Source: Ralstonia mannitolilytica (lineage in GTDB: Bacteria; Pseudomonadota; Gammaproteobacteria; Burkholderiales; Burkholderiaceae). From it: a DNA stretch of 64,000 nucleotides. The stretch is taken from NCBI RefSeq assembly GCF_905397375.1, contig NZ_CAJPVG010000003.1, forward strand, positions 124,001 through 188,000, given 5' to 3'. The translations under genes were made by a program, and so were the position numbers. Positions 24,986 through 32,589 of the stretch are shown one piece after another; the stretch's first letter is position 1, and every line of letters starts with the position of its first letter. The notes beneath the pieces are model-generated. The model was not told where the DNA came from. It did no database searches and saw nothing but the letters and a program-made list of their open reading frames with translations.

Positions 24986-26242
24986 ATGACGAAGTTCCGT
25001 CCGTTGGTTGTGGCTGTTGCATGTGTCGCGGCGATCGGTGGGGCGGCTGTGCCCGCTGCAGCGTCTGCCGCCGAAACCGTCAAGATCGCCTGGATCGACC
25101 CGTTGTCGGGGCTGATGGGCGCGCTGGGCCAGAACCAGCTGCGCAGCTGGCAGTACATCGCCGATATGGCCACGCAGAAGAACTGGGCCGGCGACGGCAC
25201 GAAGTTCGAAGTCGTGGGCTTCGACAACAAGCTCTCGCCGCAGGAAAGCCTGACCGTGCTCAAGCAGGTGGCCGATCAGGGCATCCACTACATCGTGCAG
25301 GGCAACGGCTCGAGCGTGGGCATGGCGCTGGAAGACGCCGTGGGCAAGTACAACGAGCGCAATCCGGGCAAGGAGATCATCTACCTCAACTACGCGGCGG
25401 TGGATCCGGACATGACCAACGGCAAGTGCAACTACTGGCACTTCCGCCTGGACGCCAACTCGGACATGAAGATGGAGGCTCTGACCAGCTACCTGGCCAA
25501 GGATCCGAAGGTCAAGAAGATCTATCTGATCAACCAGAACTACTCGTTCGGCCACCAGGTCGCGCGTGCGGCCAAGGAATACCTCAAGCGCAAGCGCCCG
25601 GACATCGAGATCGTCGGTGAAGACCTGCATCCGCTGGCCCAGGTGAAGGATTTCTCGCCGTACGTGGCGAAGATCAAGTCGTCGGGGGCGGACACCGTCA
25701 TCACCGGCAACTGGGGAAGCGATCTTGCGCTGCTCATCAAGGCCGGCAAGGACGCGGGCCTGAACGCCAACTTCTACACCTACTACGCCTCCACCACCGG
25801 CGTGCCGACGGCCATGGGCTCGGCCGGCGCCGATCACGTGAAGTACGTCGGCTACTGGAACGTCAACAACAACGGCTTCAAGGGCGCCGACATCGTCGAG
25901 GGCTACAAAAAGAAGTACAACGACGACTTCTACCTGATGGCCTCGTACACCGGCATCGCCCTGCTGGCCAAGGCCATCAAGGACACCAAGTCGGCCGAGC
26001 CGGCCAAGGTCGCCAAGGCCTTCGAGGGCATGAAGGTCGACAGCCTGAACGGCACGTTCGAGATGCGCGCGTCCGACCATCAGGGCCAGCAGCCGCTCTA
26101 CATCGCCACCTGGAAGAAGGTCGACGGCAAGGACGTCAAGTTCGACCAGGAAAATACCGGCTATGGCTGGAAGACCGATGCCGTGCTGGATGCCTACGTG
26201 GCATCGCAGCCCACTTCCTGCCAGATGAAGCGTCCTCACTGA
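24986..26242 (+). CDS. Branched-chain amino acid-type ABC transporter substrate-binding protein
   Basis: 418 residues from ATG 24986, preceded by AAGGAGA; the longer frame to 24881 adds only basic, non-signal sequence. Signal peptide MTKFRPLVVAVACVAAIGGA with cleavage after ASA near residue 28. The mature protein begins AETVKIAWIDPLSGLMGALG, the Peripla_BP_6 (LivJ/LivK-like) start, and continues with ADQGIHYIVQGNGSSVGMAL and YLINQNYSFGHQVARAAKEY. First gene of a five-gene importer (binding protein, two permeases, two ATPases). Ligands of this class range from leucine to urea, amides and aromatic or short-chain acids, so the substrate is open. Confidence 0.92.
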   Translation: MTKFRPLVVAVACVAAIGGAAVPAAASAAETVKIAWIDPLSGLMGALGQNQLRSWQYIADMATQKNWAGDGTKFEVVGFDNKLSPQESLTVLKQVADQGIHYIVQGNGSSVGMALEDAVGKYNERNPGKEIIYLNYAAVDPDMTNGKCNYWHFRLDANSDMKMEALTSYLAKDPKVKKIYLINQNYSFGHQVARAAKEYLKRKRPDIEIVGEDLHPLAQVKDFSPYVAKIKSSGADTVITGNWGSDLALLIKAGKDAGLNANFYTYYASTTGVPTAMGSAGADHVKYVGYWNVNNNGFKGADIVEGYKKKYNDDFYLMASYTGIALLAKAIKDTKSAEPAKVAKAFEGMKVDSLNGTFEMRASDHQGQQPLYIATWKKVDGKDVKFDQENTGYGWKTDAVLDAYVASQPTSCQMKRPH

Positions 26243-26352
26243 GCACGGCAGGTGGTGCGCCGAAGGGCCGCCCGATGCTATCGTGCGGCGGTGTTTTAAA
26301 CGGGGCCATGGGCCGGCGCGTCCGGTTCATGCCCCGCTGAAAGGGCTGTAGC

Positions 26353-27300
26353 GTGGAATTCCTAGTCATCAATCTCTTGAACGGCATCAGCTACGGGCTG
26401 CTGCTGTTCATGCTGTCTTCAGGCCTGACGCTGATCTTCAGCATGATGGGCGTTCTCAACTTTGCGCATGCCAGCTTCTACATGCTGGGCGCGTATTTCG
26501 CCTACGTCGTCAGCGGCCATCTGGGCTTCTGGGCGGCGCTCATCGTGGCGCCGCTGCTGGTGGGGGCGCTGGGTGCGGTGGTCGAGCGCTTCGGCCTGCG
26601 CACGGTGCACCGCTACGGCCACGTCGCCGAACTGCTGTTCACCTTCGGCCTGGCCTATCTGATTGAAGAAGGCGTGAAGCTGGTGTGGGGCCTGCCGGCC
26701 GTGCCGTACCGCGTGCCGGAGGCACTGGATGGGCCGCTGTTCACGCTGTTCACCTCGTCGTTTCCGAAGTACCGCGCGTTCATGATGCTGGTGTCGCTGC
26801 TGATGCTGGTCGGCATCTTCCTGCTGCTCACCCGCACGCGCATCGGCCTCGTCATCCAGGCTGCGCTCACCCATCCGGACATGGTCGAGGCGCTGGGCCA
26901 CAACGTGCCGCGCGTGTTCATGCTCGTGTTTGGCGGCGGCTGTGCGCTGGCCGGCCTGGCCGGGGTCATCGGCGGCAATGCCTTCGTGACCGAGCCGTCG
27001 ATGGCGGCGGCGGTCGGCTCCATCGTGTTCGTGGTGGCGGTGGTGGGCGGCATGGGCTCGCTGGTGGGCGCGTTCATCGCGTCGCTGCTCATCGGCTGCA
27101 TCCAGACCTTTGCCGTCACGCTGGACATCTCGGTGACGAGCATGCTCCAGAAGATCGGCGTCACGCTCAACCCCGACGTGCCGCTGATCTCGGTCTGGAA
27201 CCTCACGATTGCGCAGGTTGCACCGGTGTTGCCGTATCTGCTGCTGGTGCTGATGCTGATCTTCCGCCCACGCGGGCTGATGGGTACGCGGGAGAGCTAA
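26353..27300 (+). CDS. Branched-chain amino acid-type ABC permease, LivH-like
   Basis: 315 residues starting at GTG 26353. Starts EFLVINLLNGISYGLLLFML, the standard LivH opening, and then SGLTLIFSMMGVLNFAHASF with the conserved NFAHG-like signature (here NFAHAS). Eight or so membrane helices; ALGHNVPRVFMLVFGGGCAL is the coupling region. It pairs with the LivM-like permease encoded directly after it (stop codon followed at once by ATG) to form the channel. Confidence 0.93.
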   Translation: MEFLVINLLNGISYGLLLFMLSSGLTLIFSMMGVLNFAHASFYMLGAYFAYVVSGHLGFWAALIVAPLLVGALGAVVERFGLRTVHRYGHVAELLFTFGLAYLIEEGVKLVWGLPAVPYRVPEALDGPLFTLFTSSFPKYRAFMMLVSLLMLVGIFLLLTRTRIGLVIQAALTHPDMVEALGHNVPRVFMLVFGGGCALAGLAGVIGGNAFVTEPSMAAAVGSIVFVVAVVGGMGSLVGAFIASLLIGCIQTFAVTLDISVTSMLQKIGVTLNPDVPLISVWNLTIAQVAPVLPYLLLVLMLIFRPRGLMGTRES

Positions 27301-28623
27301 ATGGAACGCGCCATGCCACAACAACAAACGCTGCCGCCCAACGATCGCGCGCGCACCATGAAGTTCAAGCCGGTCAACCTCGCGCGCTGGCTGATCTGGG
27401 GCGCGACCGCACTGGTGATGATCGTGCTGCCCCTAATCTGGCCGCAGGGCTTTGCCATCACGCTGCTCTCGCAGATGGGCATCATGATCATCTTCGCGCT
27501 GTCGTACAACATGCTGCTGGGCCAGTCCGGCATGCTGTCGTTCGGGCACGCGGTGTATTCGGGCCTCGGTGCCTTCATGGCCGTGCACCTGCTCAACAAG
27601 ATCGGCGCGATGCAGACGCTCGGCATCGCGGGGCCGCTTGCGGTAGCGTTGCTGCCGATCGCCGGCGGGCTGGGCGGTGCGCTCTTCGGCGTGATCTTCG
27701 GTTACGTCACCACCAAGAAGTCCGGCACCACGTTTGCCATGATCACGCTCGGCATCGGAGAGATGGTCTTCGCCAGTGCGTTGATGTTCCCGGATTTCTT
27801 TGGCGGCGAGGGCGGTGTCTCGACCAACCGCAGCATCGGCGATGCGCTGCTGGGCGTCACCTTCGGGCCGGCGCGGCAGGTGTATTACCTGATCGCCGCG
27901 TGGTGCCTGATCTCCATGGCGCTCATGTACGCCTGGACGCAGACGCCGCTGGGCCGTATTGCCAACGCCGTGCGCGACAACCCCGAACGGGTGGAGTTCA
28001 TCGGCTACAACACGCAGCGCGTGCGGTACCTCGTGGTGATCCTGTCGGCGTTCTTTGCGGGCATTGCCGGCGCGCTGTCGTGCATCAACTTTGAGATCGT
28101 GACGGCGGAGAACGTGTCGGCCGTACGCTCGGGCTCGGTGCTGCTGGCGGCGTTCATCGGCGGCATGGGCAGCTTCTTCGGGCCGATCATCGGCGCGGTG
28201 CTGACGGTGTTCTTCACCGTGGCGCTGTCGGGCATCACCAAGGCGTGGCTGTTGTACCTGGGCCTGTTCTTCGTGCTGATGGTCATGTACGCGCCGGGCG
28301 GCATCGCGAGCCTGCTGATGATGCACGTGCCGATCCTGCGGCGCGGCAAGCTCAAGACACTGTTGCCGGCCTACGGCATGGCGATCGTGCCGGCGGCCAT
28401 TCTCCTGGTGGCGCTGATCTCCACCGTGGAGATGATCTACGCGGTGCAGGACGACAGCTCGGGTGGTGTGGCCACGCTGTTCGGCCTGGCCGTCGAACCC
28501 ACGACCTTGAAGCCGTGGGCCATCACCGCCGTGCTGTGGCTGGTGGGCGCCTTCGGTCTGCGTGCGGCAGCGGGCAGGCTGCGCACGTCCTGGGACAACG
28601 CATTGCAGGAGCCGCAACCATGA
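27301..28623 (+). CDS. Branched-chain amino acid-type ABC permease, LivM-like
   Basis: 440 residues from ATG 27301, directly abutting the livH-like stop codon; an internal ATG at 27358 (MKFKPVNL) is a possible alternative. Contains SYNMLLGQSGMLSFGHAVYS and NPERVEFIGYNTQRVRYLVV, both LivM hallmarks, and about ten hydrophobic segments. The C-terminus extends about 80 residues past the core through an extra membrane pair (VPAAILLVALISTVEMIYAV, then VLWLVGAFGLRAAAGRL), longer than E. coli LivM. Overlaps the LivG-like gene by four bases (ATGA). Confidence 0.92.
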   Translation: MERAMPQQQTLPPNDRARTMKFKPVNLARWLIWGATALVMIVLPLIWPQGFAITLLSQMGIMIIFALSYNMLLGQSGMLSFGHAVYSGLGAFMAVHLLNKIGAMQTLGIAGPLAVALLPIAGGLGGALFGVIFGYVTTKKSGTTFAMITLGIGEMVFASALMFPDFFGGEGGVSTNRSIGDALLGVTFGPARQVYYLIAAWCLISMALMYAWTQTPLGRIANAVRDNPERVEFIGYNTQRVRYLVVILSAFFAGIAGALSCINFEIVTAENVSAVRSGSVLLAAFIGGMGSFFGPIIGAVLTVFFTVALSGITKAWLLYLGLFFVLMVMYAPGGIASLLMMHVPILRRGKLKTLLPAYGMAIVPAAILLVALISTVEMIYAVQDDSSGGVATLFGLAVEPTTLKPWAITAVLWLVGAFGLRAAAGRLRTSWDNALQEPQP

Positions 28624-29396
28624 GCCAACCGACCGCAGCACTGGAGTTGCGCGACGTCCGCAAGCGCTTCGGCGCGACTGAGATCATTCGCGGCGTCAAC
28701 CTGACCATCGGCAAGGGCGAGCGCCATGCGCTCATCGGGCCGAACGGCGCCGGCAAGTCGACCACGTTCAACCTGATCTCTGGCCGCTTCCCCGCCACCT
28801 CGGGCAGCGTGAAGCTCAATGGCGAAGAGATCAGCGGCCTGGCGCCGTTCGAGATCAACCGCAAGGGCCTGTCGCGCAGCTTCCAGATCACCAACATCTT
28901 CCATCGGCTCTCGGTGTTCGAGAACCTGCGCTGCGCGGTGCTCTGGTCGCTCGGCTACAAGTATTCGTTCTGGCACAAGCTCGCCGAGCTGCGGGATGCG
29001 CGCGAACGTGCCGAGGAGGTGCTCGAGCAGATCGGCATGACGCACCGGCGCGATGCCGCCGCGGGCCTGCTGACGTATGCCGAGCAGCGCGCGCTGGAGA
29101 TCGGCATCACCATCGCCGGCGGCGCCGACGTGATCCTGCTCGACGAGCCGACGGCCGGCATGAGCCGCTCAGAATCCGACCACGCGGTGGACCTCATCCG
29201 CAAGGTCACCGTCGGCAAGACGCTGGTGATGGTCGAGCACGACATGAGCGTCGTCTTCGGCCTGGCGGACCGCATCTCGGTGCTGGTCTACGGCGAGGTG
29301 ATCGCCACCGACACCCCCGAGGCCATTCGCAACAACCGCCGCGTGAAGGAGGCTTACCTCGGCACCACGCTGGACGAACCTGCAGGAGCGCACTGA
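28620..29396 (+). CDS. Branched-chain amino acid-type ABC ATPase, LivG-like
   Basis: 258 residues; ATG 28620 overlaps the permease stop codon. Walker A GPNGAGKST near residue 41, a Q-loop in LSRSFQITNIFHRL, the atypical LivG signature region LLTYAEQRALEIG in place of LSGGQ, Walker B VILLDEPTAGMS and the switch histidine VEHDMSVVF. LivG-type ATPases characteristically replace LSGGQ by LSYGxQR; here it is LTYAEQR. Works as a heterodimer with the LivF-like protein encoded next. Confidence 0.93.
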   Translation: MSQPTAALELRDVRKRFGATEIIRGVNLTIGKGERHALIGPNGAGKSTTFNLISGRFPATSGSVKLNGEEISGLAPFEINRKGLSRSFQITNIFHRLSVFENLRCAVLWSLGYKYSFWHKLAELRDARERAEEVLEQIGMTHRRDAAAGLLTYAEQRALEIGITIAGGADVILLDEPTAGMSRSESDHAVDLIRKVTVGKTLVMVEHDMSVVFGLADRISVLVYGEVIATDTPEAIRNNRRVKEAYLGTTLDEPAGAH

Positions 29397-30115
29397 TGGC
29401 GACCAATACTCCGATGCTGGAGGTGCGCGGCCTCCACGCGTATTACGGCAAGAGCCACATCCTGCACGGCGTCGACATGCACGTCGGCGAAGGCGAGATC
29501 GTCTCGCTGCTGGGGCGCAACGGGGTGGGACGCTCGACGCTGGCCAAGTCGATCATGGGCATGGTTCGGCACGAAGGCGAGATCCTGCTGCGCGGCAAGA
29601 ACGTCAGCGGCCTGCGCACGTTCGAGGTGGCGCACCAGGGCATCGGCTACGTGCCCGAGAACCGCGACATCTTTCCCACGCTCACGGTGCGGCAGAACCT
29701 GCTGCTGGGCGAGAAGCGCAACCCGAACAGCCCCAAGCCGCGCTGGCAGATCGACGACATGTACCAGATGTTCCCGCGCCTGAAGGAGCGCGAGAACACC
29801 GCCGCGGGCGTGCTCTCGGGCGGCGAGCAGCAGATGCTGACGCTGTGCCGCACGCTGATGGGCGACCCGGATTTCATCATCATCGACGAGCCCACGGAAG
29901 GCTTGGCGCCGCTGATCGTCACGCTGGTGGGCGAATACCTGAAGACGCTCAAGGAGCGGGGGATTTCCGTGCTGCTCGTCGAGCAGAAGCTGGCGATTGC
30001 GCTGGACATCTCACAGCGTGTCTATGTGATGGGGCACGGGCAGATCGTGTTTGAAGGCACGCCCGCGCAGTTGAAGGCCGACGCCAAGGTGCGGCAGGAG
30101 TGGTTGGAAGTCTGA
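29396..30115 (+). CDS. Branched-chain amino acid-type ABC ATPase, LivF-like, with Arg in Walker A
   Basis: 239 residues, overlapping the LivG-like gene by one base (TGATG). The nucleotide-binding loop reads GRNGVGRSTLAKS: the position of the invariant Walker A Lys is Arg (codon CGC). All other motifs look intact: Q-loop (YVPENRDIFPTLTV), signature VLSGGEQQMLTLCR, Walker B FIIIDEPTEGL and switch region LLVEQKLAIAL. The second ATPase of the importer, LivG-like, keeps its Lys, so one composite site may be weakened. I have seen similar GVGRST loops in relatives of this family, so it may be a lineage trait rather than a defect. Confidence 0.92.
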   Translation: MATNTPMLEVRGLHAYYGKSHILHGVDMHVGEGEIVSLLGRNGVGRSTLAKSIMGMVRHEGEILLRGKNVSGLRTFEVAHQGIGYVPENRDIFPTLTVRQNLLLGEKRNPNSPKPRWQIDDMYQMFPRLKERENTAAGVLSGGEQQMLTLCRTLMGDPDFIIIDEPTEGLAPLIVTLVGEYLKTLKERGISVLLVEQKLAIALDISQRVYVMGHGQIVFEGTPAQLKADAKVRQEWLEV

Positions 30116-30158
30116 CCCGGCAAGGCGCAGGATGGGCGCGGGCGTCCGTCCTTGCGCG

Positions 30159-30665
30159 CTAGCCGGTGGCTTCCTCGATGAGCAGGTCGAGCTGGGCGAT
30201 GACGTTGCTGGTGTCGGGCTCGCCGCGCGTCTTGGCAAGTGCCGCCTTGAGCGTTTCGCGCAGCGCGATCAGCTCGCTGATGCTGCCGGCCTTCTCGACC
30301 TTCATTTCCAGCAGATAGCCGCGCAGGCCCAGATAGCGGCTGATGGTTTCGGTATAGAAGCGGTAGAGACGCTGATAGCCTTCGACACCCTGATCGCCCG
30401 GCGCCGCTACAACTGGCGTAGGGGCCGGCGCCGCCTTCGCCGCCACTGGGCTTCCGACATGGATGCGGATGTAGCCGCCTTGTTCCAGCTCGTCGAACAC
30501 CGCCTGCGTCATGCCGAGCGGCTGCAGCTGGAGGAGGATGTCGTCGCAGGTCTTTTCGCCGTTGACCATCAGCAGCACCGCGCGATGCCGCTGGTCGAGA
30601 CGGTTCGCGCGCGTGCGGATCTCGTCCTGGCCCTTTTCGGTCTTTTGGTAGATCGTGGTGGTCAT
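30159..30665 (-). CDS. Uncharacterised protein with an N-terminal winged-helix-like region
   Basis: 168 residues, no signal peptide or membrane segment. The N-terminal part (about 1-75: TEKGQDEIRTRANRLDQRHR, VLLMVNGEKTCDDIL, FDELEQGGYIRI) has the helix-helix-helix-hairpin spacing of a small winged-helix or docking domain. A flexible Ala/Pro linker (about 78-95) leads to an all-helical C-terminal region (YQRLYRFYTETISRYLGLRG onward). I do not recognise a named family; similar short N-terminal domains occur in unassigned Burkholderiaceae proteins. Converges on the importer operon (43 bases) and is divergent from the aldehyde dehydrogenase gene. Confidence 0.75.
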   Translation of the reverse strand: MTTTIYQKTEKGQDEIRTRANRLDQRHRAVLLMVNGEKTCDDILLQLQPLGMTQAVFDELEQGGYIRIHVGSPVAAKAAPAPTPVVAAPGDQGVEGYQRLYRFYTETISRYLGLRGYLLEMKVEKAGSISELIALRETLKAALAKTRGEPDTSNVIAQLDLLIEEATG

Positions 30666-30814
30666 GCTGTCTCCCTCGGCTGGCGCGTCTGCAAGGCACG
30701 CTCTGGCTCTACAATAGATCGATCATAACCGCCCGGGCGCGGCATGCGGCTCCGTCGCAACCCGGATAGCACAACGCGCAAGATCGCGCATCCACCAGAG
30801 CGAGACAAGCAACG

Positions 30815-32251
30815 ATGCAGCAACGCGACAAGCTTTTCATCAATGGCAAGTGGGTGGCGCCGCAAGGCAAGGGCGTCATTGAAGTGATTCATTCGGCCAC
30901 CGAAGAGGTGATGGGAATGATTCCCGAAGGCAGCGCCGCCGACGCGGAGGCCGCCGTGGCCGCCGCACGCACCGCATTCGACGCGTGGGCCGCCACGCCG
31001 GTGGCCAAGCGCGCCGAATACGTTCAGAAGATCGCTGATGGCCTCAAGGCCCGCAGCGAAGAACTCGCCCAGCTGATTGCCGGCGAAGTCGGCATGCCGA
31101 TCAAGCTGGCGCGCGCGATCCAGGTGGGCGGCCCGGTCTACAACTGGGGCAATTTCGCCAAGTTGCTCGGCACGTTCGAGTTTGAAGAGCGCGTCGGCAA
31201 TTCGCTGGTGGTGCGCGAGCCCGTGGGCGTGGTGGGCGCCATCACGCCGTGGAACTATCCGCTCAACCAGATCACGCTGAAGGTCGCCCCCGCGCTCGCG
31301 GCCGGCTGCACCGTGGTGCTCAAGCCGTCGGAAGTGGCGCCGCTCAACGCCTTCGTGCTTGCCGAAGTGATTGAGGAAGCGGGCCTGCCGCCCGGTGTGT
31401 TCAACCTCGTCACCGGCTATGGCCCCGTCGTGGGCGAGGTGCTGGCGAGCCACCCGGATGTCGACATGGTGTCGTTCACGGGCTCTACGCGCGCAGGCAA
31501 GCGTGTGGCCGAACTGGCCGCGCAGACGGTCAAGCGCGTCGCGCTGGAGCTTGGCGGCAAGTCGGCCTCGGTGATCCTGGATGACGCGGATCTGGCCGCG
31601 GCGGTGAAGGGCACGCTGTCGGCATGTTTCCTCAACTCGGGGCAGACGTGCTCGGCCCACACGCGCATGCTGGTGCCGCGCGCCAAGTATGAAGAAGTGA
31701 AGGCGCTGGCCGCGCAGTTCGCCGCCAGCTACATGCCGGGCGACCCCGCGCAGGAAACGACGCGCCTCGGACCGCTGATCTCCGCCGTGCAGCGCGATCG
31801 CGTGCTGGGTTACATCCGCAAGGGGCTGGAAGAGGGCGCGGAACTCATCGCCGGCGGGCCCGAGACTCCGGACGGTTTCGCCAAGGGCTTCTTCGTCAAG
31901 CCGACGATACTCGGCAACGTCAAGACCACCGACACCGTTGCGCGCGAAGAGATCTTCGGCCCCGTGCTGACCGTGATCTGCTACGACGACGAGGAAGACG
32001 CCATCCGCATCGCCAACGACAGCATCTACGGGCTGGGCGGCGGCGTGTGGTCGGGCGACGAGGCGCGGGCGATCCGCGTGGCGCGGCGCATCCGCACCGG
32101 GCAGGTCGACATCAATGGCGGGCCGTTCAACATGCAGGCGCCGTTTGGCGGCTACAAGCAGTCGGGCAACGGGCGCGAAAACGGCAAGTACGGGCTCGAG
32201 GAGTTCCTCGAGTACAAGGCGCTGCAGCTCAAACCAGTGCAGGCGTCCTGA
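30815..32251 (+). CDS. NAD(P)-dependent aldehyde dehydrogenase
   Basis: 478 residues, the usual ALDH superfamily length. The oxyanion/cofactor region GAITPWNYPLNQITLKVAPA, general-base Glu in ALELGGKSASVI near residue 247 and catalytic Cys in SGQTCSAHTRM near residue 278; then REEIFGPVLTVICYDDEEDA and FGGYKQSGNGRENGKYGLEE at the C-terminus. It oxidises an aldehyde to the acid; the substrate is not clear. Single gene, ended by a strong terminator. Confidence 0.94.
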   Translation: MQQRDKLFINGKWVAPQGKGVIEVIHSATEEVMGMIPEGSAADAEAAVAAARTAFDAWAATPVAKRAEYVQKIADGLKARSEELAQLIAGEVGMPIKLARAIQVGGPVYNWGNFAKLLGTFEFEERVGNSLVVREPVGVVGAITPWNYPLNQITLKVAPALAAGCTVVLKPSEVAPLNAFVLAEVIEEAGLPPGVFNLVTGYGPVVGEVLASHPDVDMVSFTGSTRAGKRVAELAAQTVKRVALELGGKSASVILDDADLAAAVKGTLSACFLNSGQTCSAHTRMLVPRAKYEEVKALAAQFAASYMPGDPAQETTRLGPLISAVQRDRVLGYIRKGLEEGAELIAGGPETPDGFAKGFFVKPTILGNVKTTDTVAREEIFGPVLTVICYDDEEDAIRIANDSIYGLGGGVWSGDEARAIRVARRIRTGQVDINGGPFNMQAPFGGYKQSGNGRENGKYGLEEFLEYKALQLKPVQAS

Positions 32252-32270
32252 CGGCCCTGCGCCCAAACGA

Positions 32271-32295
32271 AAACCCGGCTTCGGCCGGGTTTTTT
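32271..32295. terminator. Rho-independent terminator (bidirectional)
   Basis: AACCCGGC at 32272-32279 pairs with GCCGGGTT at 32284-32291 around a TTCG tetraloop, followed by a T run and preceded by an A run. It lies between the convergent aldehyde dehydrogenase and DUF1289 genes. Confidence 0.92.
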
Positions 32296-32297
32296 GC

Positions 32298-32558
32298 TTA
32301 CTTGCGGCTGCCGTCGCGGTTGTAGCCCTGCGCGGTGCCCTCGGCCAGGATGCGCGTCCAGACCGCGTTGCGCTCTTCGTCGGTCATGAAGACCCAGTTG
32401 CTGACTTCGAGCTGGGTGCGCCCGCAGCCCTGGCAGACCTCGTCGAACAGGGTCGAGCAGATGCCGATGCACGGGCTGTCGGGGCGGCCGAGCAAGGTGC
32501 TGCCGGAAGCACGGGTTTCGTCGTCGGACATGGGAGTGAGCGCGGTCGATTCGGTCAT
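32298..32558 (-). CDS. DUF1289 domain protein
   Basis: 86 residues from ATG 32558; the longer frame to 32615 would overlap the upstream glycosidase gene by 26 bases and is less likely. The DUF1289 core is clear: CIGICSTLFDEVCQGCGRT, with four spaced Cys suggesting a small metal-binding module, then WVFMTDEERNAVW. Such small proteins are often encoded beside unrelated enzymes; function unknown. The Cys-rich pattern could bind zinc or an iron-sulfur cluster. Confidence 0.85.
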   Translation of the reverse strand: MTESTALTPMSDDETRASGSTLLGRPDSPCIGICSTLFDEVCQGCGRTQLEVSNWVFMTDEERNAVWTRILAEGTAQGYNRDGSRK

Positions 32559-32589
32559 GGGCGCGATTTTACCGGCTTCCGTCCAGCGC

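Noticed and set aside
26419..28641. Antisense frames of 302 and 402 codons opposite the permease genes
   Set aside because: His/Arg-rich translations with no domain, exactly opposite conserved permease genes in good operon context.
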